In this document: piece after piece, positions 1-5,404 of the stretch
Layout: each line of letters starts with the position of its first letter
How positions within the stretch are numbered: position 1 is the first letter of the stretch
Assembly (NCBI GenBank): GCA_012798155.1
Contig: JAAZNR010000692.1
Location: forward strand, 1-5,554
DNA length: 5,554 nt
Direction of reading: 5' to 3'
Origin: Thermogutta sp.
GTDB taxonomy: Bacteria; Planctomycetota; Planctomycetia; Pirellulales; Thermoguttaceae
Position numbers and translations under genes: made by a program
The notes under the pieces: model-generated
Told to the model about the DNA's origin: nothing
The model's database searches: none
Seen by the model: the letters and a program-made list of their open reading frames with translations, nothing else

Positions 1-201
1 CGGATGCAAGACTTCATGGACAAGTTGTTGGCCTATAACCAAGCGTTTCGGGCGGGCATCGAGGGGACTATTTCGGGCCTGAAACGCGCCTTTCGCTGGT
101 TTCGCTGCTTTTTTCGGGGATTTAAGGGTTTTGCCCGCAACGTCGGGCTGGGCGTGTTCTGCCACAACCTGATCGTGCTCGCCGGAAGCCGGTCCGGCTG
201 A
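1..201 (+). CDS. DDE transposase, C-terminal fragment (5' end outside window)
   Basis: The frame is open from the first base of the window and stops at TGA 199-201, so this is the tail of a longer gene; the Met codon at 4-6 is probably internal. The 66 visible residues contain FRAGIEGTISGLKRAF followed by an aromatic/basic stretch and VGLGVFCHNLIVLA. This is the typical end of a DDE (RNase H-fold) transposase: the Glu in GIEG is the likely third catalytic acid, followed by the C-terminal helix with the His-Asn-Leu motif. The style resembles IS5-superfamily or ISNCY-like elements, but the fragment is too short to fix the family. The protein would cut and rejoin the ends of its insertion sequence. 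The gene is convergent with the transporter gene to its right. Whether the element is intact cannot be judged, because the body and left end are missing and no clear terminal repeat was found on the right. Confidence 0.75.
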   Translation, partial: RMQDFMDKLLAYNQAFRAGIEGTISGLKRAFRWFRCFFRGFKGFARNVGLGVFCHNLIVLAGSRSG

Positions 202-211
202 GCACCGCAAC

Positions 212-253
212 GAGTATCCACGAGGTTTCGCAATCATGCGAGGAGTGATACTC
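212..253 (+). terminator. Nested stem-loop just after the transposase stop
   Basis: GAGTATC at 212-218 pairs with GATACTC at 247-253 (7 bp). Inside that loop, TCGC at 228-231 pairs with GCGA at 238-241 around AATCAT. It begins 11 bases after the transposase stop and is followed by a moderately T-rich stretch (270-282). It could end the transposase transcript or be part of the element's terminal region. There is no clean U-tract, so an intrinsic terminator is only a possibility. Confidence 0.3.
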
Positions 254-437
254 CGCGCCGAGACAAGCTTTCTTCGCCTTTTCCGGCCGGGGACGCCGCT
301 CGAGGGGGCCGATCTCCCGTCGCCAATGACTATCCGCATGCTACCTCCGGCCTCCAACTCGCGTCACGTGGCGCAGAACTGACCTTCAGCAACAGAAACT
401 AATTCCTAGCTGTCACAAAGCACTAGCGCTGATTAGG

Positions 438-465
438 CCGGCAATACCCAATCGGGGTATTCCGG
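438..465 (-). terminator. Hairpin downstream of the transporter gene, candidate terminator
   Basis: AATACCC at 443-449 pairs exactly with GGGTATT at 455-461 across a 5-base loop (AATCG). The stem extends by CCGG 438-441 with CCGG 462-465 if C442 is bulged, giving 11 pairs. It lies 65-92 bases beyond the transporter stop codon on the minus strand. No T-run follows on that strand, so it may act as a hairpin-only or Rho-assisted 3' end, or protect the mRNA end. The dyad is seen directly; termination is inferred. Confidence 0.45.
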
Positions 466-529
466 GGAAGGACTATCCGGCAATCTGAGAAACCTGGCGA
501 ACCAGAACGGGCGACTCGCGGCGGTAGTA

Positions 530-3523
530 TTAGGCCGCGGCTCGGTCGGGGTCGTCCTGCGCGGCGGTTTCGTCCCTCGCGCGACGCACGGCGACTCGCT
601 CCGCCGGCTCACTTGCGGCCGGCTCGACGGCGGCCTCGTCACCACCGGCTTGGCCACGGAAGAGCGTCTCCGCCAAGACCGTTTCGATCTCCGCGGGGCC
701 TTCGCGGGATTCTCCCTCCGCGGGGCCTTGCCAGCCGGAAAGAACACGGAGCAGGGAAGGGAGCAGGAGAGCCGCCGTCAGACAGGTCGCCATTCCCAGC
801 GTCAGAACGCGGCCCAAGCTCTGCAAGCCCTGATGGGGAGAGAGCATCAACGCCCCGAATCCCACCAGGGTCGTCAGGGTGTTCACTACGACGGCCGTCA
901 GGGTGGATGGCTGGGGAGCGAGGTATCGCCCCTTTTGCCGCCGAAAATCGTGGATGATGTGGACCCCGTCGTCGATGCCGATCCCCAGGATCAAGGGCAG
1001 CGTGATCATATTGGCGGGATTGAGCGGGATATCCAGGTAGCCCATCAGCCCGAATAGCCCTGCCATGCCGCAGGCCAGCGGAATCAAGACCAGACCGACG
1101 TCGCGAAGAGAACGGAAGTCCAGGTAAAGCGCCAGGACGATCGCCACGAAGGCGTACAGGGCGGCCTCGATGTATGCCCGATTCATTTGCCGGGCGGCCT
1201 CGTAGATCTGGATCGGATTGCCGGTGGCTTCAGGGTCCACGCTGCGGACATCCGCCACGAATTGTCGCATCACTTGGGGGTCCCAAAAGTCGCCCTTGCA
1301 GTAGACCTGCACCAAATGGCGTCCGTTCTGCCCCACGAAACGGACGCGCAGGCTCTCCGGCAGGTCGTTGAGCGTCGGCGGCTCCGGATCGGCGGCTTGT
1401 TGCAGGGCGGCCCATTGCGAACCCAAAGCCGTCTCCACGGCCCGGGGAAGGGCGGACAACCGTCTCGCAAGCTCCTCCGGCGGTATTTGGCGCAACAAAC
1501 TTTGCAAGTCTGCGATCTGCCGGGCGAATTCCGCCAGGGCGGGCACTCGGGATGCCGCGGCATACCATTCGGAAAGGGCGGCGTCCAATCTGCCGGGAAG
1601 GGCCTCCGCGGAATCCCCCGAGAGGCGTTGCTCGATCCGTTTCAGCCGCTCGGCGATCGCGCGGACGGCGGGTTCCCGCTCCGCCGCGTCGGGCGGGATC
1701 AGCGACACGATTTCTTCCACGTGATCGACGGTCGGCAAGCGTAGAAACTGCTCTTTGCGAGCCAAAGCGATTTCGGGGCTATCGGCAACGGAGAGCGCGA
1801 AATAGCTGCTCCGGCTCATGTGCTCGACGAGCTTGTTCTGAAACTCCACGCTGGGCAATCCCTGCGGCTGGAGATTGAGGAGATTGTAGTCGTAGCGCAG
1901 CATGGGCAGCCCGCACGCCAGGGCTACCGTCGCCAAGACCAGCACGAGGCTCCCCGTCTGCGGCAGGCCGTGCAGAGGTCGGAACCAGCCCGACAAATCG
2001 ACCAACGAGCCGGGGGCGGCGGAGGGCTTGCGATCGACCAGGCAAATCATGGCCGGCAGGACGGTCATGTCGGCCAGCCAGCAAAGCAGAATACCGCCGC
2101 CGGCGATGATTCCCAGCTCCGCCACGCCCAAGAAGTCGGTGAGCGCCCCGGCGAAAAAGGCGGCCGCCGTGGTCACCGCGCCCGTCGCGATACCGCCGCC
2201 GACCGTGGCCGCCGTCTTCAACAGCGCGGCTCGCGTACCCCGCATTTCTTTTCGAACCGTAACGTAATGGGCAACGAAATGGACCCCGTAATCTCCCAGC
2301 CCGATCAACATGGCGCCGAAGGCGCTGGTCAAGATGTTGAGATGACCCACCGCGAAGGCGACGTATCCGCAGGTCCAGGCGACTGCCGTGATCAAGGAGA
2401 TGGTAATCATGGCCGGATAACGAAACCCGCCGAAGCCGGCCACGAACACCAGGACCACGCCCAACAAGGCCGCGCCCGCGGCGATTCCCGACGAGCCGCT
2501 GGCCTGCATTTCGTCGAACTCCAGCACCGGCAAGCCGGTGGCGCCGAGACGCACTTGGGGATGACGCTGCTGGACGATTTGCAGGGTTTCTCGCAGCGCC
2601 GCGACCCTTTCCGCGAATCGCGCGAACTGCGTGCCCGAGTCCGGGACGAATCGCAACACGATCAACCCCAGTTTGCCGTCCGGAGAGAACAAGCGGCGAT
2701 GGTTCAGCGCTGCCGAGACCGCGGCCCCGGCATCGCCGCCGCCCCGCCCCGCAGGCAGCCCGCGAGCTTCTTCCCCCGCCCCGCCGGGCGAACCGTCCCC
2801 TCCGCCCGCCACTGCCGATCCGGCCGGGACGCTGATCGAGTTTCCGCCCTGGGGGTGGGCGTCCTCTCCGACCGGCAATGCCGCTCCGAGCTGGTGGCGA
2901 GCGAGCAATTCCGGACCTTTTCCGGCCAACACGGCGGCCGTGGCCGCAAAGGCCTTTTCCACCTCATGCCAGTAAGCGTCCACCTGAGTCTGATCCGCCC
3001 CGGCTAGTGCCCGGCCCTGCTCCAAGAGCCGATGCAGATACTCGCCCGGATCGGCCGAGGCCCCGGCTTGCGCGGCAACGGATTCCAGCCGGTCCAACCG
3101 CGGCGGAATGGCGTCCAGCTCTTCCTTGGGGATGAAATAAAGCCCTTTGGCGGCCAGTCGCCCGGCGTCGAACCCTTCCATGATGTGCTGAAAGTGTTGC
3201 GGTTGTGCCCGCAAGGCCTCCGCCAATTCGGTCAGCACCGGTTCGATCTCGCGGGGCGAATCCCCTTCCACGACGACGTAGACGTCCTCTTGATCGCCGA
3301 ATTCGCCGACGTACCGCAGCCACCGCTGGTGATACTCGGAATGCGGGTTCAAGAGGTCCGCGCGGCTGGTATGGAACTCGATCAAATGGTAGCCGATCGC
3401 CGCAGCGGCGACGATGCAGACAGAGCCGACAATCAGCGTGACGACCGGTTTGATCGTGGCCGTGCGAACGAGAAAAATCGAGAGCTTGTCGAGGACGCTC
3501 TCACGCTCGGCTATTTGGGACAT
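530..3523 (-). CDS. RND-superfamily (MMPL/HpnN-like) transporter
   Basis: This is a 997-residue inner-membrane protein with the duplicated RND plan. TM1 is at about 25-47, followed by an extracytoplasmic domain at about 50-343. TM2-TM6 lie at about 345-366, 369-392, 396-420, 434-460 and 466-495, and TM7 at 522-541. A second extracytoplasmic domain spans about 545-780, and TM8-TM12 lie at about 783-928. Each half has the membrane acidic motif expected for proton coupling: GLGDYGVHF (408-416) in TM4 and GIGIDDGVHIIHDF (847-860) in TM10. The N-terminal segment with SRADLL and FGDQEDVYVVVEG resembles MMPL/HpnN proteins, which move lipids such as hopanoids toward the outer membrane; the actual substrate here is unknown. 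Residues about 226-268 are a Gly-rich low-complexity insert, and about 931-997 form a charged, Glu/Ala-rich cytoplasmic tail. The start is ATG 3523, preceded by GGGGGAAAAGG. It is a probable single-gene unit with its own promoter at 3758-3787. Confidence 0.9.
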   Translation of the reverse strand: MSQIAERESVLDKLSIFLVRTATIKPVVTLIVGSVCIVAAAAIGYHLIEFHTSRADLLNPHSEYHQRWLRYVGEFGDQEDVYVVVEGDSPREIEPVLTELAEALRAQPQHFQHIMEGFDAGRLAAKGLYFIPKEELDAIPPRLDRLESVAAQAGASADPGEYLHRLLEQGRALAGADQTQVDAYWHEVEKAFAATAAVLAGKGPELLARHQLGAALPVGEDAHPQGGNSISVPAGSAVAGGGDGSPGGAGEEARGLPAGRGGGDAGAAVSAALNHRRLFSPDGKLGLIVLRFVPDSGTQFARFAERVAALRETLQIVQQRHPQVRLGATGLPVLEFDEMQASGSSGIAAGAALLGVVLVFVAGFGGFRYPAMITISLITAVAWTCGYVAFAVGHLNILTSAFGAMLIGLGDYGVHFVAHYVTVRKEMRGTRAALLKTAATVGGGIATGAVTTAAAFFAGALTDFLGVAELGIIAGGGILLCWLADMTVLPAMICLVDRKPSAAPGSLVDLSGWFRPLHGLPQTGSLVLVLATVALACGLPMLRYDYNLLNLQPQGLPSVEFQNKLVEHMSRSSYFALSVADSPEIALARKEQFLRLPTVDHVEEIVSLIPPDAAEREPAVRAIAERLKRIEQRLSGDSAEALPGRLDAALSEWYAAASRVPALAEFARQIADLQSLLRQIPPEELARRLSALPRAVETALGSQWAALQQAADPEPPTLNDLPESLRVRFVGQNGRHLVQVYCKGDFWDPQVMRQFVADVRSVDPEATGNPIQIYEAARQMNRAYIEAALYAFVAIVLALYLDFRSLRDVGLVLIPLACGMAGLFGLMGYLDIPLNPANMITLPLILGIGIDDGVHIIHDFRRQKGRYLAPQPSTLTAVVVNTLTTLVGFGALMLSPHQGLQSLGRVLTLGMATCLTAALLLPSLLRVLSGWQGPAEGESREGPAEIETVLAETLFRGQAGGDEAAVEPAASEPAERVAVRRARDETAAQDDPDRAAA

Positions 3524-3534
3524 CCTTTTCCCCC
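3524..3534 (-). promoter_or_regulatory. Ribosome-binding site of the transporter gene
   Basis: On the minus strand the start ATG is preceded by GGGGGAAAAGG. The G-run at 3530-3534 sits 6 bases before ATG, which is reasonable Shine-Dalgarno spacing, and the AGG immediately before ATG is too close to serve. This purine run supports ATG 3523 as the start. The same G-run is duplicated one repeat unit upstream (3556-3560). Confidence 0.5.
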
Positions 3535-3581
3535 AAAGGTGCGGTCTCTCATGCTCCCCCGAAGGCGCGGTCTTTCCTGCG
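3530..3581. repeat. Imperfect 26-bp tandem repeat (2 copies) at the transporter start
   Basis: Copy 1 is 3530-3555 and copy 2 is 3556-3581. They match at 21 of 26 positions, each beginning CCCCC on the plus strand and sharing GCGGTCT. On the minus strand each copy ends in GGGGG, so the purine-rich translation signal of the transporter gene is doubled. The upstream copy is followed by its own ATG (3552-3550), which opens a 13-codon reading frame. Confidence 0.75.
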
Positions 3582-3671
3582 CCGCAGGCGGTCAGGGCGA
3601 TTTTTCGGCACCCTTACCGCCGCCGGGCCGCGCCCGCCTCCGCCGTTCCATCCATGTTCCGCCGTTCGCCC

Positions 3672-3748
3672 GTCCGGTCGTAGGGCTTGCCCGTCGCCCG
3701 ACGATGAATCCGCGCCGTCGCTCCCGCGGGTGTCCCTACAGACCGGAC
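3672..3748 (-). promoter_or_regulatory. Strong stem-loop at the 5' end of the transporter leader
   Basis: On the plus strand GTCCGGTC (3672-3679) followed by GTAGGG (3680-3685) pairs with CCCTAC (3734-3739) and GACCGGAC (3741-3748), leaving only A3740 bulged. That gives 14 base pairs closing a 48-base loop. Inside the loop are a CGACG/CGTCG pair (3699-3703 with 3716-3720) and the palindrome CCCGCGGG (3723-3730). The start site predicted from the promoter (about 3751) puts this structure at the very 5' end of the transporter mRNA. It could stabilise the message or act as a cis-regulatory leader; it does not match a riboswitch class I can name. A small palindromic mobile or intergenic element is the main alternative. 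Confidence 0.5.
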
Positions 3749-3757
3749 CGCGGCGGC

Positions 3758-3787
3758 ATTCTACAATAGCCGGGCCGAGCGTCTCAA
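3758..3787 (-). promoter_or_regulatory. Sigma70-type promoter for the transporter gene
   Basis: Reading the minus strand, TTGAGA (3787-3782) is followed after 18 bases by TAGAAT (3763-3758). Both are close to the housekeeping consensus with acceptable spacing. Transcription would begin near 3751, leaving a leader of about 230 bases before ATG 3523. It lies about 90 bases past the mnmA stop, which argues that the transporter is transcribed independently of mnmA. Confidence 0.5.
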
Positions 3788-3820
3788 GACGGATTCTCCC
3801 CTATGCGGTAGGACCACGGA

Positions 3821-3838
3821 CCAGCCCCGATTGGGTGG
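3821..3838 (-). terminator. Small hairpin downstream of mnmA, weak terminator candidate
   Basis: CCA-CCC (3821-3823 and 3825-3827, G3824 bulged) pairs with GGG-TGG (3833-3838) around a 5-base loop, CGATT. It is 40-57 bases beyond the mnmA stop on the minus strand and just before the transporter promoter. The stem is short and has no U-tract. The core CCCCGATTGGG is the exact reverse complement of the core of the hairpin after the transporter gene (447-457). Confidence 0.3.
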
Positions 3839-3856
3839 GACGCCTTGCGGCTCGCT

Positions 3857-3892
3857 CTCCTACGGCCGCTCGATCTCCTACGGCCGCTCGAT
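3857..3892. repeat. Perfect 18-bp tandem duplication across the mnmA stop codon
   Basis: CTCCTACGGCCGCTCGAT occurs at 3857-3874 and again at 3875-3892 with no mismatch. The right copy contains the last codons of mnmA (IERP) and its TAG stop. Because 18 is a multiple of three, the left copy repeats the same codons and a second TAG in the same frame downstream. This looks like a recent slippage or duplication event that leaves the protein unchanged. Confidence 0.9.
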
Positions 3893-5002
3893 CCATCCCC
3901 CTGCGATGACCCGGTCTCCTTGATAGCAAACCACGGCTTGGCCCGGCGCCACGGCGTAGCAGGGCTGATCGAAGACGACCCGCAGACGCCGCTCCGGCAA
4001 CGGCTGAACCCATGCCGAGACCGCGGCGGCACGATAGCGAATCTTGGCATGACAGGGGATCGGCTCATTCGGCGGATCGATCAGCCAATTCGCCCGGCAG
4101 GCCGTCAGGTCTTGTCGCGCCAAATCCTCTCGGGAACCGAGCACGACCCGGCGGTTCTCCGGTTCCAAGCGAACCACGTAATAGGGGCGGCCGAGCGGAA
4201 TCCCCAACCCTTTCCGCTGCCCCACGGTGAAACGTTCCCAGCCGTCATGCCGACCGACGACCCGGCCGTCGGTCGTAACGATCTCACCCGAGGTATCCGC
4301 GTCCCGGCGACGTCGCACCAGGGCAGCGTGGTCGCCGTCCGGCACGAAACAGATCTCTTGGCTGTCCGGCTTCTCCGCCACGCGGAGCCCGATCTCGCCC
4401 GCCAAGCGGCGAATCGCCTCCTTGGAGTGTTCGCCGACGGGAAACCGGATCCGGCCCAGCCGATCGCGGGGAATGCCGAAAAGGACGTACGACTGGTCCT
4501 TGCTCGAATCTCGACCGGTAAATAGTCCCCAAATTCCGGGGGCCGTCTCTTGCACTCGGGCATAGTGGCCGGTCGCCACGAAGTCGGCTCCCCAAGCATC
4601 CGCATAGTCGAAAAGCTTGCCGAACTTGAGTCGGTCATTGCAGACGATGCACGGGTTGGGGGTCCTCCCGTCGGCGTACTCCCGGACGAAGTACTCGATA
4701 ATCGATTCGAACTCGTCTTCGAAATTGAGCACGTAGAAAGGGATGCCTAGCTGTTGAGCGACGCGTCGGGCGTCCTCCGCGTCGGCCGCGCTACAGCAAC
4801 CTTGCTTGCCCGGCCGAATCACCGGCAGCGGCGGGGCGCCGCCGTCTCGCGGCGCGGTGCCATCGACGGCGCAGGCCGGCCCGGCGGCGCGAACTCCGTG
4901 CCGCATGAACAGCCCGACGACCTCGTGGCCGGCGTCGCGGAGCAGATACGCGGCCACGCTGCTATCCACCCCGCCCGACATCGCCAAAACCACGCGCGCC
5001 AT
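3878..5002 (-). CDS. mnmA: tRNA-specific 2-thiouridylase MnmA
   Basis: The cytoplasmic enzyme MnmA uses ATP to adenylate U34 of tRNA-Lys, -Glu and -Gln and replaces oxygen 2 with sulfur delivered from a cysteine desulfurase or relay. The 374-residue product opens with MARVVLAMSGGVDSSVAAYLL, which carries the N-type ATP-pyrophosphatase P-loop SGGVDSS (residues 9-15). TPNPCIVCN contains Cys118 and Cys121; Cys121 aligns with the catalytic Cys of the NPxxxCN motif. DFVATGHYAR, DQSYVLFGI and SQEICFVPDGDH follow, the last holding the second active Cys (218). The tRNA-binding middle domain and beta-barrel end complete the usual length. Residues about 35-70 form an enlarged linker with Cys44, Cys69 and Cys70, a style I associate with planctomycetes. 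ATG 5002 is chosen over an upstream TTG (5020) because the extra six codons lie within repeat DNA and precede the conserved N-terminus. No Shine-Dalgarno is visible for either start. Confidence 0.95.
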   Translation of the reverse strand: MARVVLAMSGGVDSSVAAYLLRDAGHEVVGLFMRHGVRAAGPACAVDGTAPRDGGAPPLPVIRPGKQGCCSAADAEDARRVAQQLGIPFYVLNFEDEFESIIEYFVREYADGRTPNPCIVCNDRLKFGKLFDYADAWGADFVATGHYARVQETAPGIWGLFTGRDSSKDQSYVLFGIPRDRLGRIRFPVGEHSKEAIRRLAGEIGLRVAEKPDSQEICFVPDGDHAALVRRRRDADTSGEIVTTDGRVVGRHDGWERFTVGQRKGLGIPLGRPYYVVRLEPENRRVVLGSREDLARQDLTACRANWLIDPPNEPIPCHAKIRYRAAAVSAWVQPLPERRLRVVFDQPCYAVAPGQAVVCYQGDRVIAGGWIERP

Positions 5003-5004
5003 AA

Positions 5005-5086
5005 ATTGGGGGTTCAGCAAAAAGGAATAAGATTGGGGGATTCAACAAAAAACAACAAGATTGGGGATTCAGCACGAAGCAATAAG
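5005..5086. repeat. Three AT-rich 27-28-bp tandem repeats abutting the mnmA start
   Basis: The copies are 5005-5031, 5032-5059 and 5060-5086. Each opens with ATTGGGG(G), continues into a TTCA-C-like core followed by an A-rich half, and ends AAG. They are similar but not identical, so they have had time to diverge. They are strikingly A/T-rich in a GC-rich neighbourhood. On the minus strand they read CTT...TGAA(T)CCCCCAAT and finish only 2 bases before ATG 5002, so they would form the last part of the mnmA leader, where a ribosome-binding site is expected. They may be a protein-binding array, a leader affecting translation, or a generic intergenic repeat. Confidence 0.85.
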
Positions 5087-5319
5087 AAGTGTCATCAAGG
5101 CGATAGCGGATCGAGCCGACGGTACACCCGCGGCACTGCCGGAAGGGATCCGCCTAAACCCGAGCAGGGCAGGCCGGTAACTTCGGATACCCGGCCCATT
5201 CGGCGCCGAACTGCGGAAACCGAGCAGCTCTCGCGGCCGCCCTCATGGCAGCGAAGCCCTCGCCTCATTGTACGCAACCGGCGGCAAGAGATTGCAGCGC
5301 TCGGCCCGGTACCGGCTCA
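5087..5319 (-). other. Non-coding leader region upstream of mnmA
   Basis: No credible gene is present; the frames that stay open here lack protein-like composition. It contains a hairpin at 5172-5196 (GGCCGGTA with TACC-C-GGCC, one bulged C, 8-base loop), a perfect 12-bp palindrome TTCGGCGCCGAA at 5199-5210, and the palindrome CCGGTACCGG at 5306-5315. A TACAAT on the minus strand (5272-5267) could be a -10 element for mnmA, but no convincing -35 lies at the right distance, so the mnmA promoter remains uncertain. Confidence 0.4.
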
Positions 5320-5361
5320 CAGCGGCTATCGCGAGGATACTTCGCATTCCTCGCTTCGCTG
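5320..5361 (-). terminator. Hairpin just after the phosphohexomutase stop
   Basis: GCGAGGA (5331-5337) pairs exactly with TCCTCGC (5348-5354) around a 10-base loop. An outer CAGCG (5320-5324) pairs with CGCTG (5357-5361) across an asymmetric internal loop, for 12 pairs in all. The structure begins 16 bases past the stop codon on the minus strand, the normal place for a 3' end. No U-tract follows, so the mode of termination is unclear. Confidence 0.45.
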
Positions 5362-5404
5362 CGCCGAGAAATGTCCCTCACCCCGCCGCGCCGAGAAATC
5401 CCTC
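5361..5404. repeat. Short direct repeat flanking the phosphohexomutase stop
   Basis: GCGCCGAGAAAT occurs at 5361-5372 and 5388-5399, a 27-base offset. Both copies are followed by CCCTC (5375-5379 after an extra GT; 5400-5404 directly). The right copy is coding, the Glu-Gly-Phe-Leu-Gly-Ala end of the protein; the left copy is mostly beyond the TGA stop at 5380-5378. It resembles a partial duplication of the gene's end. Confidence 0.65.

Larger units (their letters stand above)
202..529. other. Non-coding region between transposase and transporter, possible IS right end
   Basis: This 328-base stretch between two convergent genes has no ORF with a credible start or protein-like composition. It holds two stem-loops, listed separately at 212-253 and 438-465, and an imperfect palindrome GCG-T-CACGTG-G-CGC at 361-374. 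The right boundary of the insertion sequence that carries the transposase should lie here, but without the left end no inverted repeat or target-site duplication can be matched. I see nothing else in it. Confidence 0.5.

Noticed and set aside
1820..3007. 395-codon open frame on the plus strand inside the transporter gene
   Set aside because: It is antisense to a protein with clear RND motifs and membrane segments. Its translation is rich in Arg, Gln, Gly and His with no recognisable domain, as expected for a shadow frame in GC-rich DNA.
3032..3769. 245-codon plus-strand frame spanning the transporter start and its leader
   Set aside because: It mostly mirrors the transporter N-terminus, then runs through the structured leader; no start signal or protein-like pattern.
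5003..5020. TTG start extending MnmA by six residues (MLNPQF)
   Set aside because: The added codons are encoded by the tandem repeat unit, and the family's conserved N-terminus begins at ATG 5002.
5008..5066. G-quadruplex from the three G-runs in the repeats
   Set aside because: Only three runs are present, and the loops between them exceed 20 bases, too long for a stable quadruplex.
5005..5086. CRISPR array
   Set aside because: Units are directly adjacent with no spacers, are imperfect, and number only three.
5095..5277. 60-codon minus-strand frame in the mnmA leader
   Set aside because: No Shine-Dalgarno, no recognisable motif, and its bases are better explained by hairpins and palindromes in the leader.
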